From Opitutia bacterium (GTDB lineage Bacteria; Verrucomicrobiota; Verrucomicrobiia; Opitutales; Coraliomargaritaceae): a stretch of DNA of 34,251 nucleotides. This document shows positions 1 to 7,577 of this stretch, one piece after another. The DNA lies in NCBI GenBank assembly GCA_029252625.1, contig JAQXBA010000181.1, forward strand, positions 1-34,251. Direction: 5' to 3'. Each line of letters opens with the position of its first letter. Within the stretch, counting starts at the first letter, position 1. The translations under genes were made by a program, and so were the position numbers. The notes beneath the pieces were generated by a model that saw nothing but the letters and a program-made list of their open reading frames with translations, had not been told where the DNA came from and did not search any database.

Positions 1-234
1 ATAATTAGCTGCGAAATCTTTGTTTGATGCTCCAGCCCAAAGAGGGGCAAACGCTGATTAACTATGGGTAAAGGAGGGAGGGCGACTCGCCCTCCTTTGC
101 AGCAACACAGCAGGCCGGCAACCGAATACACTGGAGGGGTAGCGTCCCGATGCCCGCACAACACCAGCGGACATCGAGGCGATGACCCTCCAACAGAAAA
201 TCAACTCGTGAAATGTGATTCTAGCCAACGTAGC

Positions 235-261
235 GGGAGGGACGACCTCCGCGTCGTCCGC
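235..261 (-). repeat. Inverted copy of 27-bp repeat core
   Basis: This 27-bp stretch is the reverse complement, with two mismatches, of the core found at 375-401 and 481-507 inside the 106-bp tandem repeats (the copy at 375-401 has one further difference). Inverted partners about 110-220 bp apart could fold into a long hairpin, the layout expected of REP/BIME-like or MITE-like dispersed elements. The family assignment is inference; the sequence match is read directly. Confidence 0.75.
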
Positions 262-350
262 ATTGCCACCTAGCGAACTGATTGATCCCGCGATCCGCCC
301 TTGGGTATAACCGGATACAAAGGCATTTATAGGGACAGGCTATAAAATCT

Positions 351-456
351 CCTTTTTACAAATGTCGGCATACTGCGGACGACACGGAGGTCATCCCACC
401 CAAGTAGGCATTTGTGGGGACAGGTATTTTTAATAGCCTGTCCCTAAAACATCCCT
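351..456. repeat. 106-bp tandem repeat, copy A
   Basis: First of two head-to-tail 106-bp units. It contains the 27-bp core at 375-401 and a hairpin with perfect 8-bp arms, GGGACAGG at 417-424 and CCTGTCCC at 437-444, and ends in CCTAAAACATCCCT. It differs from copy B at three positions. A partial earlier relative with GGGACAGG lies at about 332-339. Similar GGGACAGG palindromes are known to me near REP-associated transposase genes in other bacteria; no such transposase is in this window. Confidence 0.85.
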
Positions 457-562
457 CCTTTTTACAAATGTTGGCACACTGCGGACGACACGGAGGTCAT
501 CCCTCCCAAGTAGGCATTTGTGGGGACAGGTATTTTTAATAGCCTGTCCCTAAAACATCCCT
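457..562. repeat. 106-bp tandem repeat, copy B
   Basis: Second 106-bp unit, immediately abutting copy A, with three substitutions relative to it. Its core lies at 481-507. The near-identity implies a recent duplication or ongoing homogenisation. Its last 18 bases begin the short tandem tail at 544-596. Confidence 0.85.
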
Positions 563-596
563 GTCCCTAAAACATCCCCTGTCCCTAAAACATCCC
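544..596. repeat. 17-18-bp tandem tail, three units
   Basis: The unit CTGTCCCTAAAACATCCC occurs at 544-561, 561-578 and 579-596; the first two share one base. It is the 3' end of the 106-bp repeat copied twice more, consistent with replication slippage. Confidence 0.8.
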
Positions 597-661
597 TCTG
601 TCGAAGCCATCTCACCAGGAGCCGGGCCCTACAAATATTCTACAAATATTGTGTGTGCGCT

Positions 662-1174
662 CTATACTTGCTGAGGGTTCGGGTTGCTGATCGTGCTGTC
701 TGGGCAGCCTAGCTCGCGTCGCCATTCTGCGATGACCTCTTTCTCGGTCCGCTGCGGGATGATGTTGATCTCGTTTTGTAGGACGGTGGGACTTTCGCCG
801 AAGGTGTCGCGTTTGAGTTTGCGGAGCATGAAGAGCAGGCATTGATCGGAATAGCGGCGGCGGGATCCTTTGAGGTGGCCGTTTTCGTCGAAGGTCTCCT
901 GCTCCCAGCCGTGAACGGCGCGGCGGTAGAGCTCGGCTTCGGCTTCTTCAATGCGCACCATGTTGCGGATCTGATCCCGCTCGAGTTGCGCTTGTTTGAA
1001 TTCTGTTGCCAATTCTGGATGTTTTTTAATTTCACGATAGAAGTGCCGGACGCTGATGCCTTCTTTTTCAATGGCTGGATGGGTATTGAGGCCATCTCCG
1101 AGGTTTTCGAGCACGCGGTTGAGAAGCGGGCGGTTGAATTTGTGTCGTAAGGGTGTGATGCTGTTTGTTGTCAT
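662..1174 (-). CDS. Orphan terminase small subunit-like/HTH protein
   Basis: A 170-residue soluble, charged protein. Residues about 15-60 read like a homeodomain-like helix-turn-helix (NTHPAIEKEGISVRHFYREI, the pattern of phage small terminase DNA-binding domains). It is followed by a long charged helix rich in E, R and A, and a segment YSDQCLLFMLRKLKRDTFGESP that resembles the C-terminal part of phBC6A51-type small terminases. Small terminases recognise phage packaging sites. No large terminase, portal or other phage gene lies nearby, so this is either a phage relic or a domesticated DNA-binding protein. ATG at 1174 is used; no clear Shine-Dalgarno sequence is seen. The gene lies beside repeat DNA. 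The family assignment is tentative. Confidence 0.55.
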   Translation of the reverse strand: MTTNSITPLRHKFNRPLLNRVLENLGDGLNTHPAIEKEGISVRHFYREIKKHPELATEFKQAQLERDQIRNMVRIEEAEAELYRRAVHGWEQETFDENGHLKGSRRRYSDQCLLFMLRKLKRDTFGESPTVLQNEINIIPQRTEKEVIAEWRRELGCPDSTISNPNPQQV

Positions 1175-1669
1175 GCCAGAATTGGATACAAGGACTGCGG
1201 TGGTGCCAATTTGACTATTTCACTGTGTTTCACTGTGGAAATTTTTTGGGCTGGGATGTCACAAATGCCACTGGTATATAGCGGCTATGGAGCCGCACAG
1301 CTGAGGCTCTGATGGCTGGGACTATTACGATGGGTCCTCACGCTGAGATGCAGAGCGAATCCTTCGCGACTGGAGATCTGGACTTTTTAACCACATAACC
1401 TTTTAAGAACACATCGTGGTGGTTAAGCGTTCATAAGCGGTTAAAAAACCTGGGTTCTTTCTTCTCTATATTGCCCCAGGGATCGGTTGCTTTAGCTACC
1501 GGCGAAGCCCAAACGAGCACCACGCCATCGGCGATATTTAATTTAAACGTTTGGTGCCTTCAATTGTTCGTTTATTATGACAAGGAGCACGAAACCAAGT
1601 TTCGAGGCTACGACATGCCCCCATTCTTTTCCTCCTTGAAAATACAATGAGTTGAGATAAGTTAAACGC
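1175..1669. other. Gene-free gap with inverted repeats
   Basis: No credible ORF. Visible structure: a near-tandem pair of ATTTCACTGTG-type words at about 1216-1235; a hairpin GCGGCT/AGCCGC at 1282-1297; an inverted pair TTTTTAACC at 1384-1392 and GGTTAAAAA at 1439-1447; and a perfect 6-bp hairpin CGAAAC-CAA-GTTTCG at 1590-1604. The promoter of the downstream toxin-antitoxin pair should lie near its 3' end; TTGAAA at about 1636 is a possible -35 element, but no good -10 is evident. Confidence 0.5.
1384..1447. repeat. Inverted repeat TTTTTAACC/GGTTAAAAA
   Basis: Nine-base perfect arms at 1384-1392 and 1439-1447 enclose about 46 bases that themselves contain TTAAC/GTTAA words. It could be the end structure of a former mobile element or a transcript hairpin. 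It does not match a standard attC layout and no transposase is adjacent. Confidence 0.45.
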
Positions 1670-1888
1670 ATGAACGTAGAAGAAATTTGTCATCAAGCTC
1701 AAAGGTTGACGCAAAAAAAACGAGCGGAGCTGATCCAGAAGCTGTTAGAAGGATTAGGCACTTCTTGCACCTACGACGTGAGTGATGATGAGATTCTGGA
1801 GCGAGTGAATGAAACTCGCGAGGGACAGGTGCAAGACATCTCCCATCAACAATTGATATCCGGACTCAAGCATTTAGAAGGAAGTTGA
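1670..1888 (+). CDS. Antitoxin of RelE/ParE-type module
   Basis: A 72-residue acidic protein beginning MNVEEICHQAQRLTQKKRAELIQKLLEGL, the pattern of the short addiction-module component family that pairs with ParE/RelE toxins. The N-terminal helix with the LTQKKRAELIQKLL segment matches that family; the acidic C-terminal half is expected to wrap the toxin. By family knowledge it neutralises the toxin encoded directly downstream and probably autoregulates the operon. Its TGA stop overlaps the TTG start of the toxin gene, so translation is probably coupled. Length is normal for the family. Confidence 0.8.
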   Translation: MNVEEICHQAQRLTQKKRAELIQKLLEGLGTSCTYDVSDDEILERVNETREGQVQDISHQQLISGLKHLEGS

Positions 1889-2187
1889 AAGCGCTCAGAT
1901 ATCACCCAGCTGTCCAGCGAGATATTAACGAAGCGATGCGCTATTATGTAGAGCAAGCCACACACAAGATCTCATTACAATTTTGGGACGAGCTAGTTCA
2001 AGGGTTTCATCAGATTCAGCGAAACCCCAGCCACTCTCATTTTGATGATTCTGGCTTGAGGCGTTATAATTTAAAAAACTTCCCCTTTCATTTCCTCTAC
2101 GAAGATCTTGAAGACCGTGTGCGTATTCAAGTAGTGAGGCATCATTCACGTAGCTCAAAATATGGAACGACGCGAAACTGGAGCTGA
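1885..2187 (+). CDS. ParE/RelE-family toxin
   Basis: A 100-residue protein with the ParE/RelE toxin layout: an N-terminal YHPAVQRDINEAMRYYVEQA helix region, a central FWDELVQGFHQIQRNP segment, LRRYNLKNFPFHFLYE strands, and a C-terminal VRIQVVRHHSRSSKYG motif of the kind seen in active ParE-like toxins. Known members poison gyrase or cleave mRNA on the ribosome; which applies here cannot be told. The start is TTG at 1885, overlapping the antitoxin stop in a TTGA junction. The module is on the opposite strand to the polysaccharide genes and likely helps to retain this flank. Confidence 0.82.
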   Translation: MKALRYHPAVQRDINEAMRYYVEQATHKISLQFWDELVQGFHQIQRNPSHSHFDDSGLRRYNLKNFPFHFLYEDLEDRVRIQVVRHHSRSSKYGTTRNWS

Positions 2188-2470
2188 AACGACAGAACCT
2201 AAGCTTCATAATCGTTGGCTCAGTGACCTCCTTCAAATTAGCGTCACATTAGCGTCAATTAGCGGTTTAAAGACGCCTCAACCATTTTCAAGAGCCTGCC
2301 CCCAAAAACATCCCGGCCTTCGCGCCACCTTCGCGCCCCTTCGCGGGCCAAACAGCAGAGCCCGAGTCAGTGCCCGAAACAGGGCTACGCTCGGATGCGA
2401 CTAAAAAACGGATCCTCAGCTCTCCCCCCCCCCTCAGGTCTCAGCTCTCCTCCCCCCCTTGACCGGACAC
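2188..2470. other. Low-complexity spacer after toxin gene
   Basis: No gene was seen. Three near-tandem ATTAGCG units occur at 2237-2265 (ATTAGCGTCA at 2237-2246 and 2248-2257, then ATTAGCGG). TTCGCG words cluster at about 2315-2347. Two CTCAGCTCTCC words with C-rich tracts lie at about 2414-2459. The 12-mer CCTCAGGTCTCA at 2432-2443 recurs, apart from its last bases of context, in the coding strand of the aminotransferase gene near 24845-24860. Confidence 0.55.
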
Positions 2471-2497
2471 AAAAAAGCCCGCACATGGCGGGCTTTT
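2471..2497 (-). terminator. Rho-independent terminator of the locus
   Basis: On the minus strand the sequence reads AAAAGCCCGCC, a short loop, then GCGGGC followed by six T residues. It lies about 20 bases past the wecB stop codon, and no other gene on that strand follows until 1174. A-tracts on both sides mean it could also work in the plus direction. It marks the 3' end of the long minus-strand transcription unit. Confidence 0.9.
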
Positions 2498-2518
2498 AGA
2501 AACGGAGAGAGGATGAAC

Positions 2519-3598
2519 TCAGAGCAGCAAGTCTTCAAGCACCAGTGCAGTGCGTTCACCTGCCTTGCCTTCCCACTTCTCCGGGATTTTCCCTTTTTTT
2601 GCATTCCCGGAAACCACCTTTTCGATTTCCTGCTGTAGCAAGTCAAAATCACTACCGATGAGCACGTTCGTCCCTTCCCAGATAGTAATCGGACGTTCCG
2701 TATTTTCACGTAGCGTCAAGCAAGGCACGCCCAGGTAGGTGGTCTCCTCTTGGATACCACCAGAATCAGTCAGAACCATGCGTGCATTTTGCTGTAACCA
2801 CAAGAATTCCAAATAACCGAGCGGGCCAGACAGTAAAATATCCCCCGTCTCCAAGCCTAGATCCTTAATTCGTGCAGCCGTTCGAGGATGAATCGGGAAG
2901 ATAACCTGCATCTTCGCGGAGAGGTCGCGCAATGTTGATAATATTTTAGCAAGTGCCTCCGCATCATCTACATTTGACGGACGGTGGAGCGTCACTAAGG
3001 CAAAGCCCTTTGCTTCGTCTGGAGATACGCCGTTAATCTCGGGCTTTACTGCTTCAGGAAGCAAGCGCACCAAAGTATCGATCATACCATTACCGACAAA
3101 ATGGACACCTTCCGTGATCCCAGACTTCGCAAGCAATTCATCCGCATCGGGAGAAGTTGTGAAGAAATAGTCACTGATCGAATCGGTCAGCATACGATTA
3201 AGCTCTTCGGGCATCGCACGATCAAACGAACGAAGCCCTGCCTCGACATGCCCGACTTTCACACCGAGCTTCGCCGCCACCATCGCACAGGCGATCGTCG
3301 AATTTACATCGCCATACACTAGCACCAAGTCTGGCTTCTCATCCAATACCACCTGCTCAAAGGCGATCATGATGCGAGCCGTCATGACTGCGTGCGATGC
3401 GGAGCCAATTTCTAAATTAATATCTGGCTTCGGAATGCCCAATTGACGGAAAAAGATGTCCGACATCTTTTCATCATAGTGCTGCCCAGTGTGCACCAAC
3501 AGTTGCTCAAACTTGCCACGCTCACGGATCGCAAAATAAACCGGTGCGGCCTTCATGAAATTAGGGCGTGCGCCAACGATGTGTATTATTTTTTTCAT
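2519..3598 (-). CDS. wecB: UDP-GlcNAc 2-epimerase (non-hydrolysing)
   Basis: A cytosolic enzyme interconverting UDP-GlcNAc and UDP-ManNAc. The 359-residue length fits the family. Hallmarks are present: GARPNFMKAAP near the start, HTGQHYD (36-42), YGDVNS with the catalytic-type Asp (95-100), HVEAGLRS (117-124), EELNRMLTD (131-139), TLHRPSNVD (203-211), IHPRT (236-240), SGGIQEE (279-285) and RENTERP (297-303). It is the last gene before the terminator. With the UDP-sugar dehydrogenase at 30061-31416 it could supply ManNAc or, if that enzyme accepts UDP-ManNAc, ManNAcA. FnlC/WbjD-type relatives that act in L-FucNAc synthesis look similar, but their partner enzymes are not seen here, so WecB is the better name. 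Confidence 0.93.
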   Translation of the reverse strand: MKKIIHIVGARPNFMKAAPVYFAIRERGKFEQLLVHTGQHYDEKMSDIFFRQLGIPKPDINLEIGSASHAVMTARIMIAFEQVVLDEKPDLVLVYGDVNSTIACAMVAAKLGVKVGHVEAGLRSFDRAMPEELNRMLTDSISDYFFTTSPDADELLAKSGITEGVHFVGNGMIDTLVRLLPEAVKPEINGVSPDEAKGFALVTLHRPSNVDDAEALAKILSTLRDLSAKMQVIFPIHPRTAARIKDLGLETGDILLSGPLGYLEFLWLQQNARMVLTDSGGIQEETTYLGVPCLTLRENTERPITIWEGTNVLIGSDFDLLQQEIEKVVSGNAKKGKIPEKWEGKAGERTALVLEDLLL

Positions 3599-3665
3599 AA
3601 ATTCTTATTTTTGTTTTCTGTCTACTACGTCCTCTAAGAGTAAGATGTAATCATTCGCGAGTTGG

Positions 3666-4625
3666 TCAGTCGGCGAACTCACTAGTCAGCGTTTGCTGCA
3701 AGCCTTCCTTAAAATCCATAGGCCGCACAAATCCCGACACCTCCAGCTTATCCGCATTAATCTCCGTTGATGAACAGAATTTCTTAACTCGAATCGAACT
3801 AATCGGCAACTTCTTACCAGTCACTTTCGCCAGTAAATCAAAACAATACCCGCCAAGGATACCAATGGGATAGGGGATACGCAGTTTCGGCGCAGATAAA
3901 CCCTTGTGACGATAGATTTCCGAGACCAGCGTATTCATGTCAAAGTCTGGCTTATCGACATAGTTGAAAATCTCCATTCCCGAGAATTCCGCCTCCAACT
4001 TATACTTCATAAAAGCCACTATATTGCCGACGTAGGCCATCGACTTCCGATTACGGCCATTTCCAATCATCAGGAACTTACCCGTATAGATTTGCTTCAA
4101 GAGGTTGAAAACATTCCCCCTGTTTTCTTCGCCAAAAATCACCGTTGGACGAATCACCAATGCATTCCGTTCTTCGCCTTTCGCAATCCATTTCTGCAAC
4201 ACTTGTTCCGCCTGCCACTTGCTTTTCCCGTAATGATTAAACGGTGCCTCAGGTGAAGTCTCAGTTGGTGGCGTGGGTTGATTCATCCCGTAAATTGCTA
4301 CCGACGACGTGAACACGATATTTTTCACTCCCTGCACATCCATTGCGTTTAGCACATTACGCATCCCTTCGACGTTCACGTCATAATAGAGTGATGTCGG
4401 CGACACATCATCACGATGCTCTGCCGCGAGGAGAATGACCACATCTTGCCCAGCCAACTGAGAAGTGTAAGATTCCGGCTCACGAACATCTCCTGTTTGC
4501 GTCAAAACACCATGCAGAGCACTCGGTGCTTTATCGAGATTCAGGACAGTCTTGTCGTCCTTGAGAAGTGAGATGAGACGAGTCCCTACAAATCCAGAAC
4601 CACCGATAACACAAATATTTTTCAT
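3666..4625 (-). CDS. NAD-dependent epimerase/dehydratase (extended SDR)
   Basis: A 319-residue extended short-chain dehydrogenase/reductase. The NAD-binding GGSGFVG motif is at residues 8-14, the catalytic Ser region FTSSVAIYG at 105-113, and the catalytic pair YGKSK at 132-136 (Tyr132, Lys136). Such enzymes act on nucleotide sugars, mostly as 4-epimerases, 4,6-dehydratases or 4-reductases; the sequence alone does not settle which. Its neighbours WecB, a heparinase-family protein, a WbuB-like transferase and a two-domain oxidoreductase form a recurring O-antigen-type block, so a UDP-HexNAc derivative is the likely substrate. The gap to the heparinase-family gene is 9 bases. Confidence 0.85.
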   Translation of the reverse strand: MKNICVIGGSGFVGTRLISLLKDDKTVLNLDKAPSALHGVLTQTGDVREPESYTSQLAGQDVVILLAAEHRDDVSPTSLYYDVNVEGMRNVLNAMDVQGVKNIVFTSSVAIYGMNQPTPPTETSPEAPFNHYGKSKWQAEQVLQKWIAKGEERNALVIRPTVIFGEENRGNVFNLLKQIYTGKFLMIGNGRNRKSMAYVGNIVAFMKYKLEAEFSGMEIFNYVDKPDFDMNTLVSEIYRHKGLSAPKLRIPYPIGILGGYCFDLLAKVTGKKLPISSIRVKKFCSSTEINADKLEVSGFVRPMDFKEGLQQTLTSEFAD

Positions 4626-4634
4626 TTTAGTATA

Positions 4635-6299
4635 TTAATTTAAAGACCATTGAAGTGTGTGAGTGACATTTACTGATGTTGCAGAAATCCGGGCAACTAG
4701 GCACTGCGCGTTAAGTGACCTCCCGAATTCTGGACAGTAATCGTATGACTCAAGGCTATAAGAGAAATCATCATGCTGAGAAACACGAATACTAAGTGCC
4801 CCACACGAGCCAACCCATGAACCCTCGTCCTGCCGGAGTCGCGTATTAGGGCTAAAATGAAACCGGATCTCAACAGATGCACCCTCTTTCATTTCATTAA
4901 TTGAGTCAGATACCTGAAGAACCTCATCCGATAATTTCCAGACTCGCCGGTGAAGACCACCACATCCCGTGCGCTCGTAGCCGTCATGCTCGGCAACCAT
5001 GGTTTGCTCATAGGCATCTACATCTTGCTCATAGGACAAGCACTTACCCACAGCACGACGCCCCACCCTAAAACTAGACCATGTTTCCGAGGAGTTTTTG
5101 CCATTCACGATGAGAGTATTATGCGAATGAGTAGATCGTTGGCGGGCACGTTCAGCGGAAACCTCATATGTATTCGTCCCAGTGTCCACAAGGACTTTCT
5201 CACCAGCGACCATTAGTTCAAATCCGAGTGTCCCAGCATGCGCATGCCCGGGCTGATAACTTGGATCAGGGCCGCCCACCTCTGTAAATACAACCGCCTT
5301 GCCGGCCTCAATTCTTCCAAAACCAGACTGTTTAAGCAAACGCACCCCCTTCCCAATCTCATCCGATTGGGCGTCAAGAGACAGCCGTAGTGCATAAGCG
5401 TCTAAATCTGCTAACGAGGCTGCAATGCCATTGGCAGCATCATTGAACAACGGGAACGTGCCATCACAATATGTCATCTGCCGAAGCCATGTAAGCATTG
5501 AAACAGCGACCTCACTACAGAGTGATTCCAAACCTTGCGGAGAGCGTCTGGTGTATGTTTTCGCTAAATTCAAAAGATTCAGCACATCCTCAAGTATGAG
5601 AGAGTGATACATTGGCGAACGTTCGAAGTGTCCACCGTCATCCAACACCTCAGTAGGCAGTTCTTCTCGAACAATACTCCAGCCCAACCGTAACCAACGC
5701 TCAGCCTCCTTGCCTTCGAAATACAGCCCCGCAAACAACAACGCCACACCATTGACGAGGTAATGATTCCCTAAGAGATGAGTTTCGATGCGCCCAGACA
5801 ACCATCTTGCGTGATAAGCCAACGAATCGTGCACCGATTCCACTGCTTCATTCTCGATAAAGAAGCGTATCCAATTAATAATTCTTAAGGATACGGGGTA
5901 TGGATCCCACGCTCTCGTAGATCCAGCGGGGTTCATCTCAATCCATTGATTCAAAATCAACTTCGCCTCATCTGGACTAACACGGGTGCCTTCTTGATTC
6001 AGCCATTCAAAATAGCTTAAATTATAATTCCAAAGATTCCCACGGGATTGACTCCACCAGGACACCTCGGGGGACACCTTCGATTCCTCATTCAGAAAAC
6101 GAAAAGTCCAATCCCCAAGATAGGCATGGTGCTTCACAATTCCATCGCACCACTCGCCGACAGGAACCGACACCTGAGCATCACCACTTTGGGCAGGTTT
6201 CTTCCTCGGAAATCGATTCCTCAATTGGCCCCAGACCTGAATAGGTCTTAAATGCCGTAACGTATGCGCAACCAATAGTGCTTTTTCTAAATACTGCAT
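4635..6299 (-). CDS. Heparinase II/III-family protein
   Basis: A 554-residue protein. Residues about 80-330 form the helical toroid typical of the N-terminal heparinase II/III domain (GNHYLVN at 177-183, GGHFERSPMYH at 222-232, FPLFNDAANG at 282-291). Residues about 340-550 form the beta-sandwich domain (GHAHAGTLGFEL at 351-362, VDTGTNTYE at 371-379, HSHNT at 391-395). The family contains uronate-polysaccharide lyases. Within biosynthesis loci such proteins occur beside WbuB-like transferases and two-domain oxidoreductases, and their role is not established. Suggestions are editing of a uronic-acid-containing polymer or a non-lyase role. No clear signal peptide is seen at the N-terminus (MQYLEKALLVAHTLRHL), which would be odd for a periplasmic lyase. 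Confidence 0.85.
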   Translation of the reverse strand: MQYLEKALLVAHTLRHLRPIQVWGQLRNRFPRKKPAQSGDAQVSVPVGEWCDGIVKHHAYLGDWTFRFLNEESKVSPEVSWWSQSRGNLWNYNLSYFEWLNQEGTRVSPDEAKLILNQWIEMNPAGSTRAWDPYPVSLRIINWIRFFIENEAVESVHDSLAYHARWLSGRIETHLLGNHYLVNGVALLFAGLYFEGKEAERWLRLGWSIVREELPTEVLDDGGHFERSPMYHSLILEDVLNLLNLAKTYTRRSPQGLESLCSEVAVSMLTWLRQMTYCDGTFPLFNDAANGIAASLADLDAYALRLSLDAQSDEIGKGVRLLKQSGFGRIEAGKAVVFTEVGGPDPSYQPGHAHAGTLGFELMVAGEKVLVDTGTNTYEVSAERARQRSTHSHNTLIVNGKNSSETWSSFRVGRRAVGKCLSYEQDVDAYEQTMVAEHDGYERTGCGGLHRRVWKLSDEVLQVSDSINEMKEGASVEIRFHFSPNTRLRQDEGSWVGSCGALSIRVSQHDDFSYSLESYDYCPEFGRSLNAQCLVARISATSVNVTHTLQWSLN

Positions 6300-6341
6300 G
6301 AAATGTGCGTCAGATAATATAATAGAATCGAAACTAAGTCT

Positions 6342-7532
6342 CTATTTCTTAAGCCACGCGACTAATTCATCTAGCTGCTTATCAAAATCCAATGAATTTT
6401 GAGCAGCGTTAATACAATTCTGTTTAAGCGCCTGTAAATCACTCGCACTCATTTCACCGAGCTTTCGTATATTCAATTTCAAAGATTCGAAATCACCAGG
6501 CTCTGAACTGAATCCTACATTAAACTCATCCACAATTCGCGCACCTTCACCACCGCCGCAGAATAGAACAGGCACTTGCAAATAGATCAGTTCAAAGATC
6601 TTGGATGGCACCGCGCCTTTAATGCGAGTCTTCAAAGGCACAATTGAGGCATCGTATTCAGGAAGGCGGGCATGCAATTCTTCCTTTTTTAGCGAGCCCT
6701 TATAGGAAACGCCACACTCAGGGTTTTCATCAATAAAACGTCTGATTGCCTCCTCTTCGTTTCCATGCCCGTATATCTCCAGCTCCGCACTCAATTCAGA
6801 AAAATTGATTGCTTTAACCATATCCAACATCCCTTGAGCGACTCCGAGTAACCCTGCGTAAACGAGCCGCACAGAACCAACCCGATCAACAATACCGCCA
6901 CTGTTACTCGCACCTGACTGAGGCTGAAGATTACGATACAAAAATGAAGGCGTCTTTTCGATCTCTTGAACGTGATCGATTATCTCATTCGATTGCCCTA
7001 AGACACAATCTGCGTTGCGGTAATTAAATCGTTCGATCCACTCCAGAATGTGATACATCCTACCTTTTTTAATCGCGCCCAGTTCCAAAGCCGACAGCGG
7101 CCACAAGTCCGACACGTTTAAAGCGATTTTCTTACGGAAAATCTTTTTAAACAACACAATGCCAGACATAGAGACCAACAGAGGTGAATTCTGAATAATG
7201 ACATAATCCACCTTGGAAATCGCCTTTGCTCTCAAAACATACCCCCACAGGCTAACTGCGAAGGAAAGCATACTCAAAACGCGAAGCAATGGATTACTGG
7301 AAACCGACGGATAGATCCAGTAGCGATAAACACTAAGCGCCCCCTCCGATTCCTTAGCGTATAGTTTGCCACGGTAGTCTTGGAAGACTCGTCCTTCTGG
7401 ATAATTTGGTAGCGGGCAGATTACAGTTACCTCGTTATCTCGCTCGGATAGTCCCGAAGCCAGATTGTAAATTCGGTTCGCTGCTGCCCCCATTTCGGGA
7501 ACATAGTAATTGGATAGAACTATAATATTCAT
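6342..7532 (-). CDS. WbuB-like family 4 glycosyltransferase
   Basis: A 396-residue GT-B glycosyltransferase. The N-terminal acceptor domain has PEMGAAANR (12-20) and NVSDLWPLSALELG (139-152), both characteristic of WbuB-type enzymes that transfer N-acetyl-fucosamine-like sugars in O-antigen synthesis. The C-terminal donor domain contains VYAGLLG (224-230) and VPSKIFEL (308-315), the last part carrying the sugar-nucleotide-binding glutamate. It is cytoplasmic or membrane-associated and acts on undecaprenyl-linked intermediates. It lies between the heparinase-family gene and the two-domain oxidoreductase. Donor specificity cannot be read from sequence; a 6-deoxy-HexNAc donor is an inference. 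Confidence 0.85.
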   Translation of the reverse strand: MNIIVLSNYYVPEMGAAANRIYNLASGLSERDNEVTVICPLPNYPEGRVFQDYRGKLYAKESEGALSVYRYWIYPSVSSNPLLRVLSMLSFAVSLWGYVLRAKAISKVDYVIIQNSPLLVSMSGIVLFKKIFRKKIALNVSDLWPLSALELGAIKKGRMYHILEWIERFNYRNADCVLGQSNEIIDHVQEIEKTPSFLYRNLQPQSGASNSGGIVDRVGSVRLVYAGLLGVAQGMLDMVKAINFSELSAELEIYGHGNEEEAIRRFIDENPECGVSYKGSLKKEELHARLPEYDASIVPLKTRIKGAVPSKIFELIYLQVPVLFCGGGEGARIVDEFNVGFSSEPGDFESLKLNIRKLGEMSASDLQALKQNCINAAQNSLDFDKQLDELVAWLKK

Positions 7533-7577
7533 ATCGGCAAAAATAAATAAGACGCGTTAAGAGATGATCATACCGAT

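Larger units (their letters stand above)
1..661. other. Repeat-rich gene-free flank
   Basis: No convincing coding sequence was found. Plus-strand reading frames here are short and have the composition of repeat DNA. The stretch holds a GC-rich hairpin at 78-94 (GAGGGCG, 3-nt loop, CGCCCTC), an inverted copy of a 27-bp repeat core at 235-261, two 106-bp tandem repeats at 351-562 and a short tandem tail to 596. It reads as a landing zone for dispersed repeats at the edge of the polysaccharide locus. Confidence 0.7.

Noticed and set aside
64-273. Open frame of 69 codons on the plus strand.
   Set aside because: It runs through repeat DNA, including the inverted 27-bp core, and its Arg/Pro/Thr-rich product resembles no protein family I recognise.
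842-1150. Hydrophobic plus-strand frame of 102 codons.
   Set aside because: It is antisense to the terminase-like gene, whose product has a more natural helical, charged composition.
1384-1447. Integron attC site upstream of the toxin-antitoxin pair.
   Set aside because: The inverted GGTTAAAAA arms do not fit the RYYYAAC/GTTRRRY core spacing and no integrase or further cassettes are seen.
2162-2404. Open frame of 80 codons after the toxin gene.
   Set aside because: It overlaps the toxin end and crosses low-complexity tandem words; composition is not protein-like.
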